Positions 45,901 through 53,207 of a stretch of DNA of 64,000 bases are shown here, piece by piece. The notes beneath the pieces were generated by a model. The model saw nothing but the letters and a program-made list of their open reading frames with translations. It was not told the DNA's origin and did no database searches. Location: contig NZ_AP014546.1 in NCBI RefSeq assembly GCF_016592555.1, forward strand, positions 2,490,501-2,554,500. Reading direction: 5' to 3'. The translations under genes and the position numbers were made by a program. Each line of letters opens with the position of its first letter. Positions within the stretch are counted from its first letter, which is position 1. The DNA is from Neptunomonas japonica JAMM 1380. GTDB taxonomy: Bacteria > Pseudomonadota > Gammaproteobacteria > Pseudomonadales > Balneatricaceae.

Positions 45901-47417
45901 TAAATCAGAACTTTAGAGTATTAAAACCTTTCGGCCGTTTCCTTGAATTAGGTAAACGCGACTTTTATGAAAATACGCAAATAGGTTTGCGCCCGTTTCG
46001 TAATAACATCAGCTATTTCGGCATTGATGCCGACCAACTGATGCAAGAAAAGCCCGTGTTAACGCACCGTCTATTTCAAGAGATGATGCAGCTCTTTAAA
46101 GATGAAATACTGTTTCCTCTTCCTTATACAAGATTTGATGCGAACCATGTTGTTGATGCATTTAGATTTATGCAACAAGCTAAGCAAATCGGTAAAATTG
46201 TTGTTTCCTATGAACAAGAAGTACTAACGAAAGCATCTAATAAAGCGCCTCAAATAAAGCAGCTTAATTTATCTGAAAACGCCAGCTACCTTGTTACCGG
46301 TGGCCTGGGAGGCTTTGGCCTAAAAACAGCTCAATGGTTAGTATCCCGAGGGGCAAAAAATCTTGTATTAATTAGCCGCAGTGGCGCCAGTTCAGATGAA
46401 GCTAAAAATGCATTAGCTGAATTTAAGCAGCAAGAGATTAACGTCATGGCTGCAGCATGTGACGTCAGTAATCGCGATGCGCTATCTACCTTACTGATAA
46501 AAGCTGCTGAAACAATGCCGCCGATTAAAGGCCTCGTTCATGCGGCGGCTGTTATCGAAGATAGCCTAGCCGCCAACTTAAGCAATGAGCAAATCGACCG
46601 AGTACTGACGCCAAAAATTGCAGGCGCTAAATGGCTAGACGAGCTAACTGACAACCTCGATCTTGAGTTCTTTGTCCTCTACTCTTCCGCTACCACCTTG
46701 CTTGGCAACCCTGGGCAAAGCAGCTATGTGGCCGCCAATCACTGGTTAGAAGCCTTAACTGCAAATAGAATATTACGCGGTAAACCAGCGACCTGCCCTC
46801 GCTGGGGAGCCATTGACGATGTAGGCTTCCTTGCTCGTAACGAAAAAATAAAAGACGCCCTACAAAGCCGTATTGGTGGTAAAGCACTTGCTTCAGATAT
46901 AGCGCTGAATGCACTTGAGCAAATGATTATCAATAATATTGGCAGCATGGGCGTACTAGAATTTGATTGGGGATCACTCAACCGCTTCTTGCCAACATCT
47001 GACCAAGCTAAATTCAGAGAAGTATCATTAACTAGTAATGACAACGACAACGAAGATGATAACCGCCTAGAGTTATCTGAATTACTGGCAATGAGTGATG
47101 CAGAGCTAACAGACACGATTCTAGCGCTGCTGACTTCAAAGTTGAGCCAAATTCTGATGATCTCGGAAGAGAAACTCGATATCAATCGCTCAATGTACGA
47201 TATGGGTCTCGACTCATTAATGGGCGTTGAACTGATGTCTGCTATTGAGTCTCTTTTAGGTGTAACCATTTCAGTCATGGCGCTTAGCGAAACACCAACA
47301 CTGACGAAGCTAAGTGCACGTTTGGTTTCACAGCTACGAGGCGAACACCAAGAAAGTGACGATATGGCTAAACACGTGCTCAGCCAGCACTCGGCAGAGG
47401 GAGATAGCCAAGAATGA
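39936..47417 (+). CDS. Type I reducing polyketide synthase (RkpA-like), KS-AT-DH-psiMT-ER-KR-ACP
   Basis: A 2493-residue multienzyme. KS (1-430): DTACSSS with Cys172, EAHGTGT His307 and His345. AT (510-815): GHSVGE Ser617 and YAFHS at 718-722, suggesting malonyl units. DH (885-1175): His921 in DHAVGDNIVFPG and Asp1082. Residues about 1330-1560 resemble a C-methyltransferase that has lost its glycine-rich SAM motif (ILEAGIESPEF). ER (1765-2085): HGAAGGVG. KR (2115-2300): TGGLGGFG and Tyr2264. ACP (2375-2455): DSL with Ser2427. All three reductive steps are possible, so iterative use would give a saturated, fatty-acid-like chain. There is no thioesterase. The stop overlaps the oxoamine synthase start, implying that enzyme offloads the chain. 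The sequence layout resembles rkpA of Sinorhizobium K-antigen synthesis. Confidence 0.93.
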   Translation: MEKRIAIIGASFRFPSSPDNSIWNNLIGNKDLVTHVEEGRWSFDAYQHPDKKHPGTSYTFAAGSIGDVSGFDASFFGISPREASLIDPQQRVLLELAWEAIESTGHSPSSIRGSDCGVFIGISGSDYAYRFAEDLTIGDSSISTGNTTSIAANRISYLLDLHGPSLSIDTACSSSMVAFHQACQAIRAGEIEQALTGGISLHLHPYGFIAFSKATMLSPTGRCQVFDEAADGYVRSEGGGLFFLKDYDAALRDGDDIMAVVAGSGVNTDGYKSGLTLPNPDAQASLMAKTYENAGISAEQIDYLEAHGTGTAVGDPIETRAISLALGEQRSTPLPIGSVKSNLGHMETASGVAGLAKALYSLKHRLVPATISMKNPNPNIHFDEWNIRVVTENMPLAKQGLLTIGVNSFGFGGANAHVILQSPPQTPTTTEHLIEALEQTSTLPLIVSARDSQALQDSIKQTIALLELDDISFYDTAYHYFFRKERHSIAHVTWASDKPSALRKLRALITEETPPFYLDKPSSGIAFVYSGNGCQWETMGRTLLSTSDTFRVAVEKIDAIFQPLAGYSLSDELAGINGRERFAQTEIAQPALFALQVGITEVLREQMIFPKAVTGHSVGEVAAAWASGALSLEDAVHVIYYRSKYQGLTAGLGEMTAAGLDANTASAWLKERSLEKVELAGVNSFKGITLAGDPEQLSTFEGLLKEHDIFYRRLNLNYAFHSSAMDSVKSQVIDSLTQVNAKTSTLPFYSTVTGGLLSGSQLSASYWWDNIRKPVQFQNSIEGLINEGITTFIEVGAHPVLKSYLNDALKNTDHDGLVLGTVNKNNDSLDNIERTLSSVIINMTDEQSTEIAKLFPVAGKLIETPAYPWQREHFWHKITAEASGMLTREKQHPLLGYPTKQIENTWENTLDTGAHPWLVDHAVGDNIVFPGAGFAELMFAAIDITAKAEKPVIELEEFEIKTPLLLDDNSCKKIRVALHPDSGHITINSREYVNGEAWSENATGRYLKAPTTLHLSDQAPSLPTHNADFSLCSHLELNRAAGLNYGPAFQAISHGWVNNSDVVAVFAPQQHPEYILHPGQLDCAFQLIIHFLKDQIAANQGIAYVPTRIGRIFVRTGEHKLHIAKASLLKRSPHSITAEFSLFDENGVQIAALKEARFRAVRVNKSAAQRVDFLDYHLTAAPAHTVGNLVLPNITAQISDTLTAASLAKSQQYTQEIEPLFEALGSAFVYEALSKIEQANNLTHAYKEQLSLLSPDAGQLFAYIIHYALEREMINVTEEAWQVIHQSADDTIHADVIWQMMARDYPDYFYITQTLGRFGLHLEELLNAQRSCEQLGLDVATYGELLKARQNSLIIHDISSQLVQLIEQLKEQQPGQRVRILEAGIESPEFARHLCAKLDFTRSDYTFCSLNSDAIDKAEHLQEDYPLLRTQSLLDIDADNSFYHQLVIINLNGACQSDLGIFMRHLQLLTDSNAMVLLIAPTPADWIDLLMAGNAQWWPEHNSQQHSANEWLEIFAAFGLKNLQVVESYNNSSVSIICGHAPIKETDTAISTSAEAQSWLVIHDEDCALVDESKAFLDSHSSALQLQNTSTQALAKTLPAALISTWAEQNTANTENILFLSGLNECSSIEQISSRCKALNMLFNAAQSAAHPMTLWVITQGVANTYPCDDSSAQFNKSIMSGDAALWGFARTLMNEATQAHIRLIDIPSLSISASQLNALHTEYLNPSNEHELFLDEQGYRYAPRLRKELIEHNVQELLTTRQKQDFYLGFELPGQLKNLHWFTKPTPIIGEEDIRVDIKATGLNFRDIMYTLGLLSDEAIENGFAGPTLGFEFAGEVTEVGSSVQDYKAGDLVVGFGPASFSNSVVTQASAIAHIPQGISFEAAATIPSTFFTVYYAMHYLGRVEPGEKVLIHGAAGGVGIAAIQIAQWLGAEIYATVGSDSKRDFLKMMGVEHIYDSRSLTYAEEILLETGERGVDVVLNSLAGEAINQNFRVLKPFGRFLELGKRDFYENTQIGLRPFRNNISYFGIDADQLMQEKPVLTHRLFQEMMQLFKDEILFPLPYTRFDANHVVDAFRFMQQAKQIGKIVVSYEQEVLTKASNKAPQIKQLNLSENASYLVTGGLGGFGLKTAQWLVSRGAKNLVLISRSGASSDEAKNALAEFKQQEINVMAAACDVSNRDALSTLLIKAAETMPPIKGLVHAAAVIEDSLAANLSNEQIDRVLTPKIAGAKWLDELTDNLDLEFFVLYSSATTLLGNPGQSSYVAANHWLEALTANRILRGKPATCPRWGAIDDVGFLARNEKIKDALQSRIGGKALASDIALNALEQMIINNIGSMGVLEFDWGSLNRFLPTSDQAKFREVSLTSNDNDNEDDNRLELSELLAMSDAELTDTILALLTSKLSQILMISEEKLDINRSMYDMGLDSLMGVELMSAIESLLGVTISVMALSETPTLTKLSARLVSQLRGEHQESDDMAKHVLSQHSAEGDSQE

Positions 47418-48736
47418 GCTCTATGAATTTAGCAAAAAGCCTAAAGCAAAAACTCATCCAACAAACACTGGATAAAAAATTAAAGAAAGTAGAGTCTGCA
47501 GGCTGGAAGCCTGCCGCTCCAAAAAGCACCAATAATAAGTTAAGTAAGCACACGAGCTTTGAGCAACATCCTGGATACAAGCAACTTCAAATTATTAAAA
47601 ACAGTGCAAAAACACTCGGTGTACCTAGCCCTTTTTTCAAAGTACATCAAGGCACTGCCGGAGCAACAACACTCATTGATGACAAGAGTGTTATAAACTT
47701 TGCCAGTTACAATTACCTTGATTTGTCAGGGCACCCTGATGTTAACCAGGCCGCCATCGATGCAATAACTCAGTATGGTACGTCGGTCTCTGCTAGCCGT
47801 ATTGTTTCGGGCGAGCGCCCTATTCATCAAGAATTAGAGCACGCTATCGCATCTACATATGAAGTAGAAGATGCGCTTGTTTATGTAAGTGGCCACGCGA
47901 CCAATGTATCTACTATTGGATATTTATTCGGCCCTAAAGACCTCATCATCCACGATGAATATATTCACAACAGCTCTGTGGTTGGTTCTCAGCTTTCTGG
48001 TGCCAAGCGCATCCCTTTTACACATAACAATCTGGATGCATTAGACAAGCTTTTAACAGAACATCGCGGCCAATATGAGCAGGTGCTTATCGTCGTAGAA
48101 GGCCTGTACAGCATGGATGGAGATCATCCTGATCTTGCACGCTTGGTTGAAATAAAACGTCAACATCTGGCCTTTTTGATGGTCGATGAAGCTCATTCGT
48201 TTGGCGTACTAGGAGAAACAGGAAAAGGGCTACGTGAAGAAGCAGGCATTGCAGGCCAAGATGTCGACATCTGGATGGGCACCTTAAGTAAAACTTTATC
48301 CGGCTGTGGAGGCTATATTGCAGGCTCCGCTGCCTTGGTAGAAAACCTTCGTTATCTATCTCCTGGCTTCCTATACAGTGTTGGTTTACCGGCACCAACA
48401 GCCGCCGCCGCACTGGCTTCATTACAACTTATTCATAAAGAGCCACAACGGATACAGAAGCTCAGATCAATTTCACAAAGCTTTATTCAACAAGCCAAAG
48501 CCTTAGGGCTCAATACCGGTGAGAGTGTTGGCATAGCAATCATCCCTATCATTTTAGGTAGCTCAGTCAAAGCAGCAAATGCATCTGCTGCTATGCTTGA
48601 AAAAGGTATTAACGTTCAGCCTATTCTGTACCCTGCGGTACCAGAAAGAAGTGCCCGACTACGTTTCTTTTTATCATGCGAGCACAGCGAAGAACAAATC
48701 AAGTACACACTAGACACTTTAAAATCTCTTCTTTAA
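47414..48736 (+). CDS. PLP-dependent alpha-oxoamine synthase (RkpG-like)
   Basis: A 440-residue fold-type I aminotransferase-like enzyme that condenses an acyl thioester with an amino acid with loss of CO2, giving a 3-oxo amine. It has the AONS/SPT-family motifs SYNYLDLSGHPDV, GTSVSASRIVSG, VDEAHSFGVLG and the PLP lysine K293 in GTLSKTLSGCGGYIAGS. An extra N-terminal basic segment of about 90 residues precedes the catalytic core. The start codon overlaps the PKS stop (ATGA), which couples the two genes. The natural reading is that it releases the PKS-bound chain from the ACP onto serine, alanine or glycine, as serine palmitoyltransferase does with palmitoyl-CoA. The amino acid is not deducible. 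Confidence 0.92.
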   Translation: MSSMNLAKSLKQKLIQQTLDKKLKKVESAGWKPAAPKSTNNKLSKHTSFEQHPGYKQLQIIKNSAKTLGVPSPFFKVHQGTAGATTLIDDKSVINFASYNYLDLSGHPDVNQAAIDAITQYGTSVSASRIVSGERPIHQELEHAIASTYEVEDALVYVSGHATNVSTIGYLFGPKDLIIHDEYIHNSSVVGSQLSGAKRIPFTHNNLDALDKLLTEHRGQYEQVLIVVEGLYSMDGDHPDLARLVEIKRQHLAFLMVDEAHSFGVLGETGKGLREEAGIAGQDVDIWMGTLSKTLSGCGGYIAGSAALVENLRYLSPGFLYSVGLPAPTAAAALASLQLIHKEPQRIQKLRSISQSFIQQAKALGLNTGESVGIAIIPIILGSSVKAANASAAMLEKGINVQPILYPAVPERSARLRFFLSCEHSEEQIKYTLDTLKSLL

Positions 48737-48757
48737 CGCTTAGCGGGCTACTATTCA

Positions 48758-50008
48758 GTGAAACACAGGACGTTCCTATTTCTTCAAGGCCCAACAAGCC
48801 CATTCTTTTCACGCTTAGCCGATAAAATTTTATCATTAGGTGCACAGGTACACCGGATAAACTTCAACGCGGGCGACTTTGTGTATTGGAGGAAAAACAA
48901 ACCCGCGTGGAATTTTCGAGGGAATGCTTCTGAGCTGCCTGAGTATTTAGAAGACAAACTCAGCACTCATCAGATTACCGATATCATTATGGTAGGCGAC
49001 ACCCGCCCGGTGAACTTTCCCGCAGTATCCCTCGCAAAAAAATATGCTATTCGTTTACATATATTCGAAGAGGGTTACTTTCGGCCTAATTGGCTAACGA
49101 TGGAAGAAGACGGAATTAATGGCCATTCACGCCTGCCCAAAGACCCAGACTGGTATCGTGAAGTCGGGGAAGATATCCCTTCCTACAAAGATGGGCAGCC
49201 CGTTAAAAATCCTACTTTGATGTTAGCGGCTCATGAAATAGGTTATCACTTTCCTAATATCTTAAACCCTGTTTCCTATAAAGGCTATCAGACACATCGC
49301 CCACATATTTCTGGTATAGAGCTGGCCGGCTGGGGGTATCGTTTTGCCAAAATGCCTTATTACGAACATCGAGATAAAAAACGAATAGACTCTCTGCTAT
49401 CTAGCAAAAAGCCCTTCTTTATATTACCTCTTCAGTTAGATAGCGATAGCCAGATTCAACGGCACTCTGCCTATGGAAATATGGCTACAGTCATACAAGA
49501 AGTCATGCACTCGTTTGCTCACTGCGCACCCAAAGACTCAATATTACTGATTAAAAACCACCCTTTAGATACCGGATTTACTAATTTTAAGAAGGTCATA
49601 GCTCGCTTTGAGAAAGAGATGGGCATTGAAGGCAAAGTGGTCTATTTGGAGAGTGGGCACCTTCCTACTTTATTAAATCATTGTGAAGGGCTTATTACCG
49701 TCAACAGTACTGTTGGTAACTCCGCATTAATCCATAACTGTAGAACGCTAGCGCTATCGGACCCAATTTTTAACCTACCAGGTTTGACCGCACAATGTAC
49801 GCTCGATCAGTTTTGGCATGATATAGATAAGCCAGACGGCAAACTATTTAGACTATTTCGTAATACCGTCATTCATACGACACAAATCAATGGCGGCTTT
49901 TACAGTGAGTCGGGTATCGCGCTAGGTGTAGAAGAAGCCATTAAACGCTTAGAGATGCCGGTATGCCCGTTAGAGAAGCTATTAGAACAGCATCCACCTC
50001 GCATCTAA
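48758..50008 (+). CDS. kpsS: KpsS-like capsule beta-Kdo transferase
   Basis: A 416-residue protein of the capsule polysaccharide biosynthesis family. The opening RTFLFLQGPTSPFFSRLAD and the segments DIIMVGDTRPVNFPAV, IFEEGYFRPNWLTMEEDGIN and LPKDPDWYREV follow E. coli KpsS closely. In E. coli, KpsS adds the first beta-Kdo residue to a phosphatidylglycerol lipid to start the Kdo linker. Here it is encoded directly after the PKS and oxoamine synthase, suggesting that its acceptor may be the lipid they make. The start is GTG. The gene ends 17 bases from the convergent LTA-synthase-like gene. Confidence 0.88.
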   Translation: MKHRTFLFLQGPTSPFFSRLADKILSLGAQVHRINFNAGDFVYWRKNKPAWNFRGNASELPEYLEDKLSTHQITDIIMVGDTRPVNFPAVSLAKKYAIRLHIFEEGYFRPNWLTMEEDGINGHSRLPKDPDWYREVGEDIPSYKDGQPVKNPTLMLAAHEIGYHFPNILNPVSYKGYQTHRPHISGIELAGWGYRFAKMPYYEHRDKKRIDSLLSSKKPFFILPLQLDSDSQIQRHSAYGNMATVIQEVMHSFAHCAPKDSILLIKNHPLDTGFTNFKKVIARFEKEMGIEGKVVYLESGHLPTLLNHCEGLITVNSTVGNSALIHNCRTLALSDPIFNLPGLTAQCTLDQFWHDIDKPDGKLFRLFRNTVIHTTQINGGFYSESGIALGVEEAIKRLEMPVCPLEKLLEQHPPRI

Positions 50009-50025
50009 TACCCCAGCTGTTATTT

Positions 50026-51645
50026 TCAGCTAACCGACTTCTCATCAATAGTCGATAAACGAGTCACTTGCTCCAAAACTAAAGGCACTAAGTCTGAGAC
50101 ATCCATACTCACCTCGCCTAAGCCTGCAGTATTTGCCTGCAGCTCATCGAGCCTTGAGCTCCACACAAAGTAATCGGTTAGCCCACTAGGCTCTCCTAGA
50201 GCGCTATACACATCCGCCATAATGGGTACATGATCACCATACCAGCACATTACACCTTCTCTAACGTCATTATGTAGCTGCTGGCGCAACATAGATGCCA
50301 TTTGGTCTGCGTTACTTAAATGGCGTGCATATACCGTTAAATCATTACAACCATCGGGTTGTTTATTTTCTTTATAAAAAAGCTTTTTATCAGCATCTAG
50401 TGGCTGCTCTAAATGCAACGGGCCGTGATTTTCCATTGTAATAACAAACACAAATAAAGGCCGATCTGTCTCTTTTAACAGCTCGCCAACCTTCTGGGCA
50501 ACCGCCACATCACCGGTATATTGCCCTTGTTTTTGCTTACTAGAAAAAGCGTTAATATCAATAAACTCATCAAAACCTAATTGCGGGTACAACTCGTCAC
50601 GCATATAAAAACTTGCCTGATAAGGGTGGATGCACACCGTGCGATAGCCCTTCTCTTTTAATACATGTGCTAACGTGAATTGCTTATTTTTCATGAAATA
50701 GCGATAAGGACTAAACTGATGAACGCCAAAATGACTAGCAGGTAAACCGGTTAAAAAGGCGCTCTCAGTTCTTATTGTGTTGGCTCCCCATGCAGGGACA
50801 GACAAACGCCCAAACTGGACAGACTCTTGGCAAATTTGGTCATATTTGGCCAACACATCAGGCTTTAAAAGATCGTAATCTTTGCGTATATCAAAAAAAG
50901 ACTCACTCTGCACTGCAATCACATTAGGCAAGCTTAACGCATCAATATCGTCTTGCTTGCTGCCACCCAGGTGACCAACACTCCACTGAGCGGTATCCTT
51001 AGAGGGCTTAAAACGCAAATGTTCCAAAGCATATAGCCATATAAAAGCGACCTGGCCTACTTTCAAATAATCCTTTTCTGGCGCCAGTGTCATTTGTACT
51101 TTATTAAATGAAATACTCACACCAATCAGTGCAGATGAGAACAGCGCCATTAACCCAAAGAGCAAAAGCCCATTAAGAAAGCTGCCTTCAACCAATAAAG
51201 AGGTCTCAAGGCTTAACCCTAAAGCCACTACGCTTAAAAACCCTATAGCCGCTAGAATCGCCTTATAAATACCAAAAAAAGGTAGGTACAAACGCGGGTG
51301 CTTTATTGCATCGGTAAAGTATTCAAAATCATAGATCAGAAACGGCTCACGCATCGAGTGGTATTTGGCATTATTCACCAAGACTATTAACAACTGGAAT
51401 GCCAATACAACACACAAAGCAAACCAAGGGCGCCAAAATAGTAAAAGCGATATGCTAAATAGCAGCAAAAAACTACCTAAATGTAAGCATAAGATGGCGA
51501 GTGGACGCCGCCAAAAAGTTGTCGCTCTAGGCTCAAGTAGCCACTCCATAGCAAAAGTAATAAACACCACCATCATGATAGGTGCTATCAACGTAGGCAC
51601 GAGTGACGCGAAAGCCGACAACGCCAAAGCAGTATCAACCGGCAT
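50026..51645 (-). CDS. LTA-synthase/sulfatase-fold membrane enzyme (RkpI-like)
   Basis: A 539-residue protein with five hydrophobic helices in the first 190 residues, then an alkaline-phosphatase-superfamily domain facing the periplasm. Visible active-site segments are VIAVQSESFFD, WGANTIRTESAFLTGL (likely nucleophile Thr), ITMENHGPLH and MCWYGDHVPIM. Relatives move phosphoglycerol or phosphoethanolamine from phospholipids, or act as hydrolases. It is last in the leftward capsule operon and overlaps the SDR gene by 11 bases. The matching rhizobial gene, rkpI, lies beside rkpA, G, H and J. The real substrate is unknown. Confidence 0.85.
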   Translation of the reverse strand: MPVDTALALSAFASLVPTLIAPIMMVVFITFAMEWLLEPRATTFWRRPLAILCLHLGSFLLLFSISLLLFWRPWFALCVVLAFQLLIVLVNNAKYHSMREPFLIYDFEYFTDAIKHPRLYLPFFGIYKAILAAIGFLSVVALGLSLETSLLVEGSFLNGLLLFGLMALFSSALIGVSISFNKVQMTLAPEKDYLKVGQVAFIWLYALEHLRFKPSKDTAQWSVGHLGGSKQDDIDALSLPNVIAVQSESFFDIRKDYDLLKPDVLAKYDQICQESVQFGRLSVPAWGANTIRTESAFLTGLPASHFGVHQFSPYRYFMKNKQFTLAHVLKEKGYRTVCIHPYQASFYMRDELYPQLGFDEFIDINAFSSKQKQGQYTGDVAVAQKVGELLKETDRPLFVFVITMENHGPLHLEQPLDADKKLFYKENKQPDGCNDLTVYARHLSNADQMASMLRQQLHNDVREGVMCWYGDHVPIMADVYSALGEPSGLTDYFVWSSRLDELQANTAGLGEVSMDVSDLVPLVLEQVTRLSTIDEKSVS

Positions 51646-52390
51646 AATCGAGCCACTTCACAATGCGTTGCGAAATAGTTGGCGGCAACACAGCCAGCCA
51701 CCAACAACCAAAATTAAGGGGGAACGGAAAACTAATACGTGCACGATTTTTAACTACTGCTTGTTTAATAACCAACGCAGCTCGTTCTGGCGTCCACATA
51801 AACGGCTTAGGCCCCGGCATAGCATGGCACATTTTTGAAGACACATACCCAGGCATGACAACAGATACACCCACATTATGCGGTGCTAGCCAGCCACGAA
51901 TACCCTCGGCATATGCTTTAAGTGCAGCCTTACTCGCACTATAAGTGGGTGTAACGGGCAAGCCATAAAAAGCAGCTAAGGAACTAACTAATACTAACTG
52001 CCCTGTTTTGCGCTCCTTCATCGCTAATGCCATATGATGGACCAACATAAGAGTTGATTTAACGTTAAGGTCCAGCAACGCCTCCATCTGCTCCCACTGC
52101 TCACCAGACTGATCTTCACCGGTATTAATATTCATTCCGGCATTAGCAATAACCAGATCTGGCGCGCCTGAAGTAACGAGCTCATCACACCAACGGCGCG
52201 TTTGCATCAAGTCGCTAAGATCAAAGCTTACAACCGACGCCAAGCCACCTAAGGCTAAACATTCATCGCGTAATACAGCTAACTGATCAGCTTTGCGCCC
52301 TTGTAGAATCAAGGAGTGCCCATCTTTAGCATAAGCGCGAGCCAATGCACCACCAATTGAGCCAGTCGCACCGGTAATTACAATTTTCAC
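51635..52390 (-). CDS. Short-chain dehydrogenase (RkpH-like)
   Basis: A 251-residue classical SDR. The nucleotide motif is TGATGSIGG at the N-terminus, followed by IANAG near residue 90, a catalytic Ser in VLVSSLAAFYG and the YSASK catalytic pair. The GTG at 52390, one base after the cysQ stop, gives the usual length. A longer in-frame start at 52432 adds 14 residues before the motif and would overlap cysQ. In this context the likely substrate is the 3-oxo group left by the oxoamine synthase, so it would play the part of 3-ketosphinganine reductase. That role is an inference from gene context. Confidence 0.9.
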   Translation of the reverse strand: MKIVITGATGSIGGALARAYAKDGHSLILQGRKADQLAVLRDECLALGGLASVVSFDLSDLMQTRRWCDELVTSGAPDLVIANAGMNINTGEDQSGEQWEQMEALLDLNVKSTLMLVHHMALAMKERKTGQLVLVSSLAAFYGLPVTPTYSASKAALKAYAEGIRGWLAPHNVGVSVVMPGYVSSKMCHAMPGPKPFMWTPERAALVIKQAVVKNRARISFPFPLNFGCWWLAVLPPTISQRIVKWLDYAG

Positions 52391-52391
52391 C

Positions 52392-53207
52392 TTAGCTATG
52401 ACTCCAGATTGAGCAAGTTTCAGCACATGCAATAAAATCAGGGTTGATCAACGAATCAGAATTTGTGTTGTACACAAGTGGAGCTAAAGATGAGAGCAAT
52501 AAAACCTGCCCTCCTGCGGCATTAACAATAGCGTGCCCTGCTGCTATATCCCACTCGCTTGTCGGCGTTAGACGAGGATAAATATCAGCCATTCCTTCAG
52601 CTATTAAACATAACTTAAGTGAACTACCGATAGATATCGTTTCAGCTTGAGGTAAGCGTGAAACAAACTGTTCAAATTCTGGTGATTGATGTGACCGACT
52701 TCCGACCACACGCCACTTTTCATGCATACTAGGTAAGCCCGCAACTTTAATGGATTCAACACCAGAACCTAACGTCTGCTTAAATGCCCCTTCTTCACTC
52801 CCCCAGTACAAAATTTGAGATACAGGGACATAGATCAAACCAAAAACAGGTACACCATCCTTTATCAATGCGATGTTAACCGTAAACTCACCGTTCCTCT
52901 TGATAAACTCTTTTGTGCCATCTAAAGGATCAACCAACCAAAAAGTATTCCAACCTACACGAGAATTTTTTATATCATCTGCAGACTCTTCCGACAAAAT
53001 GGGAATATCAGGAGTTAACAATGACAAACCTTTTACAATAATGTTATGCGCAGCGATATCTGCTTCTGTAACAGGGCTAAGATCAGGTTTATCTGTAACG
53101 GAAAAATCAGACTGATAAATACTCATGATGGCACCCCCAGCCTTTACCGCTAATGCCTTTAGTGCGTCGATATTACTCACGCTTTCATTACTTTTTAAAG
53201 CATGCAT
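52392..53207 (-). CDS. cysQ: 3'(2'),5'-bisphosphate nucleotidase CysQ
   Basis: A 271-residue inositol-monophosphatase-fold enzyme. Metal-binding motifs are LSEES (near 92), WLVDPLDGTKEF and TSEWDIAAGHAI. It hydrolyses 3'-phosphoadenosine 5'-phosphate (PAP) to AMP. It overlaps kpsC by 20 bases and so belongs to the capsule operon. PAP arises from sulfotransferases and also from phosphopantetheinyl transfer onto carrier proteins. No sulfotransferase is visible in the window, whereas the PKS does carry an ACP that needs a phosphopantetheine arm. Confidence 0.92.
   Translation of the reverse strand: MHALKSNESVSNIDALKALAVKAGGAIMSIYQSDFSVTDKPDLSPVTEADIAAHNIIVKGLSLLTPDIPILSEESADDIKNSRVGWNTFWLVDPLDGTKEFIKRNGEFTVNIALIKDGVPVFGLIYVPVSQILYWGSEEGAFKQTLGSGVESIKVAGLPSMHEKWRVVGSRSHQSPEFEQFVSRLPQAETISIGSSLKLCLIAEGMADIYPRLTPTSEWDIAAGHAIVNAAGGQVLLLSSLAPLVYNTNSDSLINPDFIACAETCSIWSHS

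Noticed and set aside
46739..47278. 179-codon open frame antisense to the PKS KR-ACP region
   Set aside because: It is Ser-rich with no domain pattern and lies fully inside a gene with clear motifs. It arises from codon bias on the opposite strand.
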